Notes: generated by a model not told the origin, from the sequence alone. A stretch of DNA of 64,000 nt from Isoetes taiwanensis (GCA_021234155.1 JAJEKV010000027.1:310123-374122); one strand, 5' to 3'. Shown: positions 1-12,187, numbered from the stretch's first letter. Numbers and translations: made by a program.

Positions 1-519
1 TTAGGCCACTTATCTGACTCCACAACATGAGGTGGCATAAAAAATAATGATATTCTCTCCTTCCCAAGTTTGCATCATTTACCTTTGCTAAACGTGTCAA
101 AAACCATTAATGGATATGCCCATTTCTTGAAGGCGGCTTCTTCGTCTGGGCTCCCGCGCTTAAACCAGGTCCAGCGATTTTCGAGCTTCTAATGCGAAGT
201 AGTGAGAGTGATCAAAATGAGGTTGCTTCCCTCCTGTAAAAGGACGCTCTCGAGCCGGCCGATTTACTACCAGGTTTGCATTTGCATTTGCTTCTGTTGT
301 TCGATTTGCAGTTGTTGAGTGCTACAGGGTTTGATCTACTCACTGTTCATACAGGTGAAACATTGATTCTATTATTGTAAGCTGAGCAATTTTTTTCTTG
401 GATTTGCAGAGGCGTGAATATACCATTGTGGAGGTGTGATACTGTGGACTTATTTTTCCTGCCCAGATTGTTGGCGTGCAAGTTCAGGCAGAAGTGAGGG
501 TGCAGAACTGTCTATTGAT
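1..519. other. no recognisable gene
   Basis: I see no convincing coding sequence, RNA gene or repeat here. The stretch contains T-rich intron-like sequence, and exon-like sequence begins just downstream. It may be the 5' part or an intron of the unidentified gene that follows. Confidence 0.4.
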
Positions 520-1827
520 TGCTAGTCCAAGAAAGAGTTCTCCCATCCTCACAAAGATCTTTTGGATCTTATGCTGGGTTTTGACGGAACCATATTGGAT
601 AGTGGCATGGCATTTGTGCATTATTCCTCAAGCCTTAAAGATCTATAGGTTCGTAGTGACTGCAATAACTCTTCTTTTAGTTATGCTTTTGCAAAAGGGT
701 TATCTTGGCTTGTGCTTTCCGTTGCGATGGTATTCGTGCCTTCTGTTATGGTCCGCATGACCCCTTCTGCACATACAAAGGGCTTCTTTCTAAATCAAGT
801 TCGAGCACTTCTGATTTGGAGGAGACTTATTGCACTTGGCAGCTGCCATCCAAAATCCATGCACCAAAAGAAGATTTTACTTGCTGGCAGGATTTTTTGG
901 CTTCTCTTGAGACTATATGTTCCAATATGGATGTCAAACACAGTGAAAGGCTGCCTGTTAAACTTCCTTTTCAGTTCTTGGAATGCATGTCTGGGATTGT
1001 ACTTTTACCCAATATAATGAACTCATCCAATTCTTCGGGAGAAGGGTTCAACATTTTTCAGCTTACTGGTTATGGAGCTATTTTAGCTGGAAGCTACAGA
1101 CATCAGAGAACATAGAAAATGGCGCTTCAATCTGGACGAAGTTTCCATGCATTGCAGGTAAGACTGCTTACTTCTTTATTTTCCATGCATGTTCATCTAT
1201 GCCATATCTGACAAGTATGAGTGCAGGGTATCAATAGTACTGGTTCTATATTTTTGAGATTATTATACTTTTTAATACCATGTTTTTTCTGTTCATGTTG
1301 TTTCTATCTTTTAGGGGACTATATTCTGTCAAGATCTTGGATGCATGTAAGTTCAATGAGCTTGACTTAGCCAGCCCATTGTCAGATTTAAACGATATGC
1401 GGATTCGAAATGCTGGCTTTGGATTAGATTTGTTGCTTAGTTCGGAAAACTGGCATGATCAATTATGGCAATTTTTCAGTTAAATTTGCTATCATCCATA
1501 GCTTAGGTGTATGCTGAGATGCTTTGGCAAGGGAGATTGGCCTGGATTTATGAAGCCTGCTAATGAAATTTGTCAAACAGTCCGGATTTCGCCCCGCTTA
1601 GAGCAGATAACCCAATGGACTTGATCTCGTTGCCTACATTTGCAATTGAGCCCAACGGATATGACAATTTGGGAAAAGTCACGGTCAGACATGGCTGGAA
1701 AATTCTGTATCTGGATAACAGCGAGATTTACACAGAGGAAAGGAAATTGGTAGGAACCAGATTCAAGACCACATCAGTTTACAGTTTGATCCTCATTTTG
1801 GCATACACCCGAATCTTTGCTAACTAA
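520..1827 (+). pseudogene. exon-like fragments of an unidentified plant gene
   Basis: Three coding-like blocks lie on the plus strand. The first (about 520-1157) reads as one polypeptide only if a frame change is allowed near 700: FDGTILDSGMAFVHYSS, then CDGIRAFCYGPHDPFCT, then EGFNIFQLTGYGAILAGSY. It has internal stops and ends at CAG|GTAAG (donor at 1158). The second follows a TTTTAG acceptor (exon from 1315) and includes ASPLSDLNDMRIRNAGFGLD and SENWHDQLWQFFS, with a stop at 1483. The third is an open stretch at 1570-1827. The splice-like borders and uneven amino-acid composition support real exons. I do not recognise the family, and the stops and frame change suggest decay or sequence error. 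It could also be a captured gene fragment. Confidence 0.4.
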
Positions 1828-2819
1828 ATTCAATCCATGGAGCCAGATAGAGCTAGATTCTTCAGAATTTCAGTTTTTCCAACCTGTTTCTTTTGTATAA
1901 ACCTGGACTCGAGTTAGATCTTCATATTTAGAGTTTTATTTATGTTTTCTAATCAATTCATCAAGAACAGGTTATAGAGTATAGGAAATTCAGGTTTCTA
2001 ACTTTCGTTATTTGATTTCTTTGATAACAGGTATAATTTGAACTGGCTGACTTTGATCTCACCATTTCACGCAGATGTCTCAAATGTCCACGAGTTTTTC
2101 AGTGCATCATCCCCTGTTATTGAGCCGGCCACTCTTTGCAGAGTTTGAATTCGCCCAAAGTGTATTTGTCTGTTGGAGTGCAAAAAGAAAGTAATTTGCT
2201 GGAGTACAAATACAAAGTCCAGGTGATTCCCAAATTGCCAGTTTGACTATTCCAATTGCATTTGTTTGATTTTGCATTTGTTCTGAATAATTTCTTTCTG
2301 GGCTTTTTCCTGTATGCATCAGCAAGAAGAATATCTTAATTAAGGCAAATCGGATCCTTTTGTCAACTGCTCTGTATCAAATTTAAAGTCAGATGCAATT
2401 AGACTTTCTGCTCCAAAGATCTTACTTTCCATGGGATTTCTCCTCAAATCAAGCTTTTAGTATATTCGACTTGATTGCTCTGTCAACACATCTGTAAGAA
2501 TGTTCGCAGCTCCAGGGGCCTCGGCAAATAGTCTTTTCAAATCCTATGCAAATTAGCGCAGAAACAGGGCTGATTTCCTTTAATGATAGAAAATTTTACT
2601 CAATATTATACTTAAGCCAAAGTGGCAGGAAAGTTTTGAAGAAACATGTTGGCCGTATGGCCATTTTGCAACACTATGGACTGTCATGCGCTCTTGGCAT
2701 TAACAGTGAAGTTAGGATCAGTTGCAGTTCTTCTATGGTTGTGTCAAGCTCAAAAGAGTCAAATTTTGTTCGTCTACAAGGAGCTGGTGTGCAGAAGCTT
2801 CCAATTTCAATCAAAATAT
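1828..2819. other. spacer between gene fragments
   Basis: Mostly AT-rich sequence. An open frame from 2546 runs toward the PPR gene and may be its leader or presequence region (it is rich in Ser, Lys and Arg), but nothing identifies it independently. Confidence 0.35.
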
Positions 2820-4187
2820 GCAGACGGATTGAACAGGCCCGACATAGCTTCCATCGCTTCCCTCCTGCGACGCTGTGGGAATGCTAAAAATCTTTTCAGA
2901 GGTAGGCTAATCCACGAGGACATCGTAATAAATGGTTTGCAAGGGAATAGGTTTTGTAGAAGAGATGTATGGCAAATGTGGAGCTCCGCAGGAGGCAATG
3001 GCAGTCTTTGACAATATGCACAGGCCAAATTCTTTCTCATGGAATATTATGATTACAGCTTATACCAGACACAATAAACTGCATGAAACTCTTCGAATCT
3101 TCCAACAAATACTGGAGAGAAATGTGGTATCTTGGAACGCTATGATTTCAGTTTATGTTGAACGAGGTCAGTTCTTTGAAGCTCATCGCTGTTTTACAGA
3201 AATGCCTCATCCAGATATGGTGTCATGGATTGCAATACTCTGGGTATATGCTAAATTAGCTCAATTTGAGGAAGCAAAGAGACATTTTGATGCAATGCCT
3301 ACTCGTAATGTGGTTTCCTGGACGATCATGCTTTGGATTTATGTCCAGCAGGATTACCTGAAGCTCTTGAATTCTTTCAAGAAATGCTAGAGAGAGATAC
3401 GTTTTCATGGAATATTATGATGTCTGCATATGCTCAATAATCAATATGGTTGCTTAGAGCACGCTTTCTATTTTTTTAGGAAAAATGCCACATAGGGATG
3501 TTGTTTCTTGGAATGCCATGATTTCAAGAATGCCAGCTGAATGAATCCCTGCAGCTTTTTAGGCACATGTCTGAGCATAGTCTGCCATCATGGAACGTGA
3601 TCATCAGTGCATATTCTCAGCATGGATATGGCATTGAAGCACTCCAATTCTACAAAGAAATGCATCTATTTGGCATGATGCCCAATGGGCTTACTTTCAG
3701 CAGTATTATGGTTGCATCAGCCATGAGGGACTCACAGGGCTCCAGATTGGGGGGGTTCCTCCCCAGAATTTCCGGTTGAAGTTGTTAAAATCCGGTTTCT
3801 TTAATAGATGTCGGAAAATTTCCGGTCAAAATTTTGTAAAATGCTTGTTAAATCCGGCAAATTAGAGGGTATTTTCTGAAAAATCCGGTAAGTAGCCACA
3901 AAGCACGGCATTTTTCCGGTTTAAGCAAAATCTAATCTGGAGGCCTGGGGACTCATTGATGATGGCTGTCATTGTTTTGTCTCCATGAGTATAAGATTAT
4001 TTCATCTCACCAGTAATTGCAACACTTTAGCACCATGGTTGATCTTCTTAGCCATGCAGGATTTCTAGGCATTGCTGAATCACTCATCAGTAATATGCCT
4101 CTTGAGCCCGATGCAGTATCATGGAATGCTCCCACAAACTTTTTGCCAGATGCAGATGCAGGCATGATGTTTTCAATTAGTTGCTAG
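2820..4187 (+). pseudogene. broken PPR protein gene (PLS/E type)
   Basis: Pentatricopeptide repeat proteins bind RNA in organelles, and the PLS/E class is typically linked to RNA editing. The gene starts with ASIASLLRRCGNAKNLFRG and IHEDIVINGLQGN. After a frameshift near 2930 it continues MYGKCGAPQEAMAVFDNM, FSWNIMITAYTRHNKLHETL, ERNVVSWNAMISVY, MVSWIAILWVYAKL, RNVVSWTIMLWIY, with a stop near 3389. Further repeats follow in shifted frames: RDTFSWNIMMSAYAQ, MPHRDVVSWNAMIS and LPSWNVIISAYSQHGYGIEA. The C-terminal E-like part (MVDLLSHAGFLGIAESL, NMPLEPDAVSWN) lies at about 4030-4130. Several stops, at least three frame changes and a 213-bp MITE insertion make it non-functional as written. Similar intact genes are usually intron-poor and encode 500-900 aa. 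The family call is secure. Confidence 0.9.
3735..3947. mobile_element. hAT-type MITE, 213 bp, inserted in the PPR gene
   Basis: The ends are 14-bp terminal inverted repeats with one mismatch: CAGGGCTCCAGATT at 3735-3748 and AATCTGGAGGCCTG at 3934-3947. They are flanked by a perfect 8-bp direct repeat, GGGACTCA, at 3727-3734 and 3948-3955. An 8-bp target duplication and CAGG-type ends are hallmarks of hAT transposons. The interior is non-coding and holds at least five copies of a TCCGG(T/C) motif, mostly in an A/T-rich context such as AAAATCCGGT or TTTCCGGT. These resemble the subterminal transposase-binding repeats of hAT elements. Removing the element and one duplication rejoins PPR coding sequence (HEGLIDDGCHCFVSM in one frame), which confirms the insertion boundaries. 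Confidence 0.93.
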
Positions 4188-4929
4188 GAGGCCATTATTC
4201 AGTACAACAATTAAAGGAGGAACAAGCCAAGTTCTGAAACCTCAGGTTGTTTACCTTCCATCATTACTAACTACTAAGATTTTTTCATATATTTGCAAGA
4301 ATTGCTACCTTGGCATAGTTTACACCAACTTGAGCTCCTACAAGATGATTGATCTACCCATCTAGGGCACATGTGCACGCCTTCTTAGGCATACCTTGCT
4401 AGTAAAAAACATAGAGACATCTTCCCGTAGTTTGTAGTTCAATAGACACATCGTGTTGAAGAAATGTAGGATGTCAATACCATCAGTCCCACCCACAAAT
4501 AAAAAGGAGACTTTGTGGCATGTTTTGTGCTATGTTATCAGAATTTGCACAGAGCCCTTGGTTCATTGCGCAGGCATAGCTTCTGAAGGTCTCCCAAACG
4601 AGAAATAAATTATTGACTGGGCAATATTCTGCATGCTAGATCTAAATTAAGCTATCGCTTTTAGGTGTGTCTTGCATCAATAACAGCTCCTCCTGTAAAC
4701 TCAGACAAGTCCTAACAAAATTCGGGCATGTTGATTGCCCTCCCTTTGTCCGCTCTAAATCGTTGAGCTCCTCCCAAGCTTCTGTAACCTGCGTAAATGT
4801 GGCGATGACTGGCGGCAACCCGATGCTAACAGACACAGCTGCCTATTCCGCTGGGTTCGAGTACTCAATGGCTGCTTACTTTTACTCCGGTACTTTAAAT
4901 AAACCATTGTTTTATTTTTTCAACATTTT
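4188..4929. other. no recognisable gene
   Basis: This stretch holds decayed sequence 3' of the PPR gene and short open frames on both strands near 4640-4940. They have no recognisable motif and I do not treat them as genes. Confidence 0.4.
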
Positions 4930-5075
4930 TCACACATAGCGTAAAATATGTGATTGCCCCTAGTGTCTTACATTTATTTATCAATGCCCCTCACATGGCA
5001 TAAAATATGTGATTGCCCCTAGTGTCTTAGATCTATTTATCAATGCCCCTTAACGATGAAATATGTGATCCAGCA
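4930..5075. repeat. 59-bp tandem repeat, about 2.5 copies
   Basis: The unit AAAATATGTGATTGCCCCTA...TTTATCAATGCCCCT recurs with starts at 4943 and 5002 (period 59). A third, degraded partial copy begins near 5059. The first two units are almost identical. Confidence 0.8.
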
Positions 5076-6902
5076 ATATCGCCCCCTAGCGTCGTGCTCC
5101 AATCGACAAAATTCAACTTCTCAGTGTTATGTTACTAGAGCTAGATCTCTATAATAGAATTTGTTGTGCTTTATTTGATTAATTAGCATCATTACAACAT
5201 GCATGCGACCATACTTAATTTTCATTCAAAGGCAACAAAGAGACAATAGTGTACAAGTAGTTTAGAAAGATTTTCAATGCCCTTTGTGCCTAACTATGCT
5301 TGCTCACGTGACATCGAACGATCCTATATATGATACAAAGGGTATGAGATTTATAAAAAATAGAGGTGGATGAATCGGCATACTAAATATTGTGCATACT
5401 CATGAATAGTCAATTGAATGAATGTTGGCCAAAAAAAATTGTTAATGAATCATGAGTTGTTACATCTTAGACAAATTTCAACCGTGATCCTTAATAATTT
5501 TTTCAATTGCATGTCCAAATGTTCTATTGTCTACCAATACAAAACCTTATTCCAAAGTTTCCTCTAGATGCCAGAAAATTAGCAATTGAAACTTATTAGA
5601 CCAATATGAATTTACCTGATGTGAGCAACTTCTAGGATTGAGCCATGCCAAATGGCTTTCTAATTTTGAAATTTATGGAGGTTTATTGTTATAAAAATAT
5701 GTATTGAAAGATTACTAGTATTCAAACTATGTTCATGTTCATATTATGATGGACTCCATTTTGAGAGAGTAACATATCATGCAGAACTCCTATTTGCATT
5801 GATCCGTATCTTTCATGCTTATATAGTTGCATAGAACACGAGATAGTACCTAGGAATGATTGTCCATATGGAGTGCATTTTAGATCATCCCTTATGCCAA
5901 AGCTTCTTTAATTTACTTTCTTCTGTTCTTTATAGAGCAGAAGAAGAGCATCATTCAAGATGTAAGCTTAAAATTAGGATGTTGGATTCGTTGCTAGGTG
6001 CATGGTAGTGAGCCTGATGTTATCTAGGATGATATTAGTGCAGAGGCAATGCATGGAAGTGGGCATGCTCTGCCTCCTTCATTATCACTCCTTTGATTGT
6101 TGCCAAGGTTAGAAAATCTCTTCCATCTCATCATGGCGTTGCCTGCCTTGAGAGTTTCCATTCACTAGGGTTTTTTTAAAATGCCTACGACTCAGCCATG
6201 GCCAAGTATCATTTTGCATAAATCAAGTCTTTTCTACATAACTTGCTCAAAGTGTGCTTTGATGCCAGTATTTGTTGCTAGATTGAAGTGACAAAACACA
6301 TTTCTAGCAGTTTAATTAGCAATTCTATAGCAGAGCACAACAAAGGTAATGCACGTGGCATATCATTTCCATAATGTGCATTTCCAATGTGATTTGCCGA
6401 TTTCCATAGTGCATCTCCCTTACACAAATTAAAATTTTTGGACAAGAGTTGGCGTGGCAGTTGCTACTTTTTCTTATTTGTTATTCTATTTTTCAAACAT
6501 CATATGCCATGCATGGTGACTACGATGGAAGTTAAGATTGAACACCTACAAACAAGGTAATGCTATAGGATGATGCAATAATGGGAATGTATTATCAAAT
6601 ACTCAAATGACACTGCTTGAGTGTGTTTTAATAAGCACAAGGTACATGTTGATTTCCTTCAAATAGACTTTTGAAGAATACAATATGGCAATCAAGATAT
6701 ATGATAAAGTCGTATTTAATTAAAGTGGGACAAATCTTGAATTTTGGGACTCGGACTGAAAATGGGACTCACACACCAAAAAGGAAATTTCTGAATTGAT
6801 TGCTTGAATAGAATTACACATGACACACAAAGAATTGGGTTACTTGTTTTCCTCATAAATTTTACAAACCACTAGTTGAGAAAGTTTTCAGACTTCTCAA
6901 TA
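5076..6902. other. AT-rich intergenic sequence, no gene seen
   Basis: No open frame with recognisable motifs, no RNA gene and no clear repeat boundary. It includes one copy (6707-6731) of a 25-bp motif that recurs inverted at 29954-29978. Confidence 0.5.
6707..6731 (+). repeat. 25-bp motif shared in inverted orientation with 29954-29978
   Basis: AAGTCGTATTTAATTAAAGTGGGAC here is the exact reverse complement of 29954-29978, 23 kb away, and the similarity fades on both sides. It lies outside the chromovirus. It may mark two fragments of one dispersed element; no further boundary is visible. Confidence 0.6.
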
Positions 6903-8879
6903 TTATCTACCCTCATACAATGATAAAGCATGGAGGTTGCTCATGGCCTTGTCCATCTCCCTTCTTGGGATCTTGTGTGTGTTGTCCTTCGCAATGTGAG
7001 AACTTGGATATGACCACACCACACACTCCACCAATTCCCTCCTTTGAGGGTCGAAGATAATTGCCCTCCACTTCTTCTCCCAAAGATCCGATTGTATTGC
7101 TCCTTCAAGTTGCCCTTCTTGTGTCTCCCAATGGGCTCCCAATATTGAATTTGGAATCCCTGGACGCAACTCCTCTCCATCGTGCATAGTGGTGGTTACA
7201 TCGAGAGAGTGCCACCCCAACCATATTGGACCCATCCTCATCATCGGGCCTTACTAGCACAAAGTATCCTTCCTTGATGTCCTCAAAGGGATCCCACTCA
7301 GAAGATCAAACCACTTTGGCTTTGAGGCCTTACTTCCCACAAACCACTTGGAACCCTTGTTGGGACCCGGTGAGCATTCTTAGACGTGCTTGCACCTTGA
7401 GAACCCTCCCATCTTGACTCTCGCAAAGAACCCGCTCTTAGCTCCCTCCCACATGGTCGCTTCGGTTTCTAAGCATGTCACAACTTTCTCCCAAGTGCCT
7501 TGATTAGGGAGTCCATTTGATTTTTCTTAAGAGTGGAGGTGTGCTTTCCATTTCAACATCATCCCAAATCGTTATGTAATCCTTGATGCCCTTCACTAGT
7601 TGGCTAGAGTCTTTGGTGCCTTGAAGGGAGGTAGTGGTTTTGGCTGCCCTTTAGGAATGAGAACTTCACCAAGTGACACCCCTTTGCCACAACTTCGATA
7701 CCTTGTGCAGGGCATCCACAACTTGTCACCTGGTCTCCACTTATATTGCATGATTGGTATTCCATCCCTAACCCAAAACTTGAACCCGAAGTGGCTTTGT
7801 GTGTCTGTCAAACTGGTCCTTACCATCTAGCAAGTATCCCTCTACAAATGATTTCCAATCGCAACCTCATCCATCAAGAAAGCCATTGGGTTGGGGTCAA
7901 TGCAGACTCTCAAACACATCCATTAGTTCGGGGAGAGTGGTCACGTTTTCTCTCTTGAGCTTGGTGGAGAAAGTTCCAAAAGAATCCATCTATATCATCA
8001 TGCGTATGCCCAACCATCATGAATCCCACTTTGACAACTTTGAATACTCCCCTTTGTGTCAAGTATGACATTGCCCCAAACATCCATCTATTCTTGTTTT
8101 TCTTTCCAACGGTTGTCCAACTGAACACATAGCTCCTCGGGCGGTGATTTCTCAAGTAAGGGGAAATCATCCCAAGTCCTCCTTGATTCACTAGACACCT
8201 TGGATGTGGGTTTTTATCGCCTTTGGTAACAAAGCGGTTGATCATCCATCAAAGCCTCAAAAATGGGTCTTTGAAGGGGAATACCTCCTCCCTTCTATCG
8301 ATCCTTTCTCTAGTGTTCTCGGGCACTTGAAAATAGAGCTCACATGGAAGTTTGGATCATCTCTCCATAGATCAAGCACAAAATGACCATATGTTCGGTT
8401 CCATGACCATGTGTTAATACACCCGCCCGGACTTACTTTCATCGAAAAGCGTTTTGACAACGCTTGGGTAAAGGATCTAGCTTTGGCAAGAAAGTCTTGT
8501 GTTGGTCCATCTTATCATGAATTATACACAAAAATTTGTCCCGCCGCATCTCGAGAAAATGTTCTCCACTTGCCAATACAATTTGTCTACATGATATTTG
8601 GTCCCTTTGGTGATCGCAAATTGCTCCCCTAATTGCCATTCTTTCTTTCTCTATTGCGGTTGATGCAAGTGTATCCTTGAGTTGAATGCAAGTGTTGCAC
8701 TTTGAGAATGGCATGTGTTGTAGGACACTCACGTGCGAGAAGTGAGTGCTCCATAACTTGCTGAAATGTGATTGAGAAAGAGGCCTACCTCCGGTGGTTT
8801 CGAGGGATGGAGTTGACCTCCTTAAGGCACTCCTTTTGGATATAGTGTTGTGGCAACACTCTTTGCACCACTTTCGCAC
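6903..8879 (-). pseudogene. decayed gene with GHTHDDID motif, probably transposon-derived
   Basis: Read on the minus strand, successive coding blocks in changing frames make one protein-like series. They are: FSKLWSTHFSHVSVLQHMPF, a CNTC pair, RDKFLCIIHDKMDQHKTFLP (about 8439-8800), GKKNKNRWMFGAMSYLTQRG and VGFMMVGHTHDDIDGFFW (about 7970-8100), HFGFKFWVRDGIPIMQYKWR (7596-7800), EWDPFEDIKEGYFVLVRPDD (near 7300), and ELVECVVWSYPSSH (about 7000). I associate the acidic DKMDQ.KT and GHTHDDID signatures with a large family of uncharacterised, repeated plant proteins thought to be transposon-derived. I cannot name the family with certainty. Acidic and His residues in both motifs could belong to an RNase H-like nuclease fold (inference). 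Many frame changes argue for a dead copy. Confidence 0.6.
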
Positions 8880-9310
8880 ACTGCTCGTTCACCTTCTTTG
8901 TGGGGCATAGATTGAGACATGTATCTCACAAAGCTCGAGAAGACTGCAATGGCCTTGAGGTATTTGCTCTAGGCTTCAAAGTGAGTGCATTACCATGTTG
9001 GAACAAATCGTGCCTTTTCTAACCTGCTCGATGTCTCAGAAAATGAAGACTTGCTCACCCCAAGAATCCATCTCAATGCTCTCATACATACCTTCATGCC
9101 CCTCAATTGATATAGTAGCCTTCTGTGTTTTCATCATAGCTGGAATTCCTACACAAGGAGTAAATGAAATTAATCCTATCTTTTTTGAAGCTGTCAATGT
9201 ATTGGGACCTTATCTCGCACGCGAGTCATCCACATTGTCTTGCCTTTGTGCAATCTAGGTTGCAACACTCTTGACCCCTAATTGCCTCTAGGTTTTCTTT
9301 GGTTGGTGCC
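8880..9310. other. probable upstream remainder of the GHTHDDID gene
   Basis: The minus strand still reads in partly open frames (for example ISIEGHEGMYESIEMDSWG around 9070-9110), consistent with more of the same decayed gene. No start or domain can be fixed. The chromovirus LTR begins at 9311. Confidence 0.35.
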
Positions 9311-10943
9311 TGTGGCGCTCCTGCTAAACATACACGGCCGGCCGTCAGACTTCGGCGGGAAATCCCCATCCGCTCAAGCAACCGCGGGCCCTTCGTCTAC
9401 TCCGCCACTCCGAGGTGACTCCTAGTCGCGGGAAGGAATACTGAAGGTGTCTTATGCGCCTTCCCCTATGGGCTCCTATACTTGTGAGGCGATAACACGT
9501 CGAGAACTAGCATCAAACATATATAAATACTACCTCGAAGGGTAGTGCATCACGCATATACCAATACAAAGATGATAAGCACAAACCAGTAAAACATGAG
9601 AGCTCCTACCACGCTCGGACTTCGTGGGAGGATGGTGGCCGCTAGGTCTCAAGATAAAGCGGGCAGAGTCATGGCAATGGCGGGGCTGGCATAGAACAAT
9701 GGCTAGGGTTGACCACTCCATCCGCCCCTCCTGTGCATACTTTGCGGATGGGCTAAATCGGGCTCGGCGGGACTCTAGCCTTCCGGATCACGCCAATCCC
9801 ATGGCATCACCCATCGGGACTACTCGGTTGCATCTCCACGGTCGATGATGAGGGGGAAGGGTTGCATCTCCCCTTCCCGGGGTCTCTAGAGGTGCGTGGG
9901 CGGCTAGAGAATCGTGGCGACACCGCGATTCGTGCCCGTGAACCCCAAAGCGAGAGCCAAGCCGACACTTGCAGCTCTCGAGAGGCAGGGCGACACCATT
10001 GCCCCAGGAGGTGTCGGACCCATGCTCGGCCCACACGAAGTGACCGACCATAAGCCTAGCCCACTATGGGATCCCCCGAAGCCCCCACTCGGCAGGGATC
10101 CTCCCTCCACTTTCCCTCTAGCCCGTTGTGCAGTGTTTGAGTCATATCATAGCCTCAATAGCACGGTGGGCTCCTATGCACTGGGCAACTAAATAGGAAC
10201 TAAGGGATCTACTCTAGGAGCATACTACATATGGCCCTAGGTCTCTACCCCCCTTCCCAATACAAGAGGAGCAAACATGATCAACCATCATCACATAATC
10301 ATCACATCATGAGAATAATCATAATAAGAACATCTTAACCTAATCATACAATCTAACTAATGGTTAGGGTTCGTTGATTAGGGTTCAAGATGTTGAATAC
10401 GGGTTCTAGGATGGCTCTACTCTAGATACAAGATACTAGCATATCACGGAATGCTAATTCGGATAAGCTATCACAACTACTATCCTACATACCTGCTCCT
10501 GAAGCTCTCCCTCCAGATCCGTGCGCGTCCATGGTCTCTGACTCACAAGCTGCTACTCCTACTCCAAGAACGCGTCTACCCTGCTGGGGCTGCTGTACCA
10601 GCCTATGCCACAACAAGCGATGTTGAAGCGGGGTTTTGAGCAGTAGGTGAATCTCTGGGTGCTAGGGGCTGGAAAGAGGCCTAGGGTTAGGGTTTAGGCC
10701 TATATAAGCTAGGTCCACCTAGGATGCCACGTGGCACCAATGGGGTGAGTCCTGTGTGGCGGTGCCCCAATAGGTTAAGGCCACGTGGATCATGGCTTAA
10801 CCTATGGTTGGCTAAGTTATGAAATTAACTTGGCCATGCCCCTAGTGCCACAACCTATGGTATACAAGGCTATGAATGATAGACTTGTATAGTGGCGGAT
10901 CGAGGAATATCGTTATTTATGGCGTATATTCCCAGGACCGTCA
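9311..10943 (-). repeat. 3' LTR of the chromovirus (1633 bp)
   Basis: It is collinear with 20857-22525. On the plus strand it starts TGTGGCG and ends GGACCGTCA, so the sense LTR runs TGACGG...CA. Blocks such as about 10190-10440 match the other LTR almost base for base, while GC-rich blocks (about 9330-9480 and 9840-10100) differ by many small indels. A TATA-like CATATATAAATA lies at about 9518-9529. It also contains short telomere-like GGGTTAGGGTTTAGG near 10683. Confidence 0.93.
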
Positions 10944-10956
10944 TTCTCCCCCCCTT
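10944..10956 (-). other. polypurine tract
   Basis: On the minus strand AAGGGGGGGAGAA directly precedes the 3' LTR start (TGACGGTCC). This is the expected position and composition for the plus-strand primer of an LTR retrotransposon, and it fixes the LTR boundary. Confidence 0.85.
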
Positions 10957-11879
10957 AGGACAATGCTTGTCCTCGGCATTGCGCTAAAATGACGATCTAC
11001 CTTATGCACGCAAAACAAAACATGTCATAACCTTTAATTTAGTTTAGCAATCGAGTTTTATTAGTTAAAGGTCAAAATTTAGGCTATATTTGTACTTATA
11101 CAAAATTATATAGCCTTAACATAGTTAATTCTTATAATAATTCAAAATACTATTATAAGAGTTATTAGGGTTCATAATCTAAATTATGGCTCCCCCCTAT
11201 CTTCTCGTTGGCGCTCCTCGTTGAGGTCCTCCTTCTACTTGCACAAAAAGGAGCACATTACGTTAGTTTAGTTAATAATTTGTGGTTTTAGGGGACCACC
11301 CCTTACCTCCTTGAGCGAACTCTTGGCTCAAGGTTGTCCCTACCTTGCCCAAGATCATGGCCCTTTTCGGTTTGAGCTTAAGGATCATTTAAGATGCTCC
11401 CATCATTGCCCATGATCGAGTGCTACCTTGTACTTTCGGTTGCCGGTGCGAGTACCCCTAGTCATCATGCCCCGCGGGTTTGAGCTGAGGCGTCTCCGCG
11501 ATCCCATCATCGGCGCCATGATCACTTAACCTTCACCATGACCCTCCTACGGCCCGGTGTGCGTACCCGCATCGTGGCATAGAGATCATCCGTCGATGTC
11601 CCATCATAAGCCCACCATGCCTCATCCTCACTCACATGACCCTAATGGTCATGCGCACCTCTTAGTGCGTGTGGCCTAGAATGCCCTAAAGGCGTATCCC
11701 ATCATAAGCCCACCACGATCCAAGGTTACGGCACATGCACCCTACTAACTAGAATGCATGCGCCCGGGGCTTAAAACTAACTAACAACATACTAGCTAAC
11801 CACGGCAGAGTCGGGGTTGACTAAATTGGGAGGCGACTTCGCCCATCAAACTCCTTCATAAACTCACGGGTATTGCTTC
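10957..11879. other. 3' non-coding region of the chromovirus
   Basis: This stretch lies between the chromodomain and the polypurine tract. It is AT-rich near 11000-11180 and has mixed composition afterward. I see no open frame with recognisable motifs and no envelope-like gene. Confidence 0.5.
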
Positions 11880-12085
11880 TCCAAATCTTGCTTCAATACC
11901 CATGTCGCATCTTCCACGGGTAAGTGCTTCCACTTAACCAAATATTGGAGGAATTGGGACCTCCTTGTCTTCTTGAATGACTTATCAAGAAGTAACTTCG
12001 AGGCACTATTTCTACTTGCTCCTCCGTCATTTCCAACAAAGTTGGAGTATCCAAAACCTCCTCGGGGTTAGGATTGTGCCTTTTA
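11880..12085 (-). pseudogene. chromodomain at the C-terminus of integrase
   Basis: On the minus strand the sequence reads TPTLLEMTEEQVEIVPR. After a one-base frame change it reads LLLDKSFKKTRRSQFLQYLV and then VKWKHLPVEDATWVLKQDL. The pattern Q-[YF]-LVKWK-x-LP-x-E-x-ATW is diagnostic of chromovirus chromodomains, which in known members bind methylated H3 tails and steer integration to heterochromatin. The aromatic Y in QYLVKW and W in ATW are two of the usual methyl-lysine cage positions; the third is uncertain. One frameshift separates the domain from the upstream part of integrase. Confidence 0.88.
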
Positions 12086-12187
12086 ATAAACTTCGTGGAA
12101 GACCTTGTGGACCTTAAGATGGGCTGGCAGATCCAACTTGTAGGCTTGAGAGCCCACTCTCTCAAAATCTTGAGCGGCCCAGCCCAC

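Noticed and set aside
9300-9310. Target-site duplication of the chromovirus
   Set aside because: GTGCC on the left and TCCGC on the right do not match. A one-base shift of either border does not help, so no duplication is claimed.
10675-10700. Interstitial telomere (GGGTTAGGGTTTAGG)
   Set aside because: Only two to three imperfect units, and they are present in both LTRs, so they belong to the LTR sequence.
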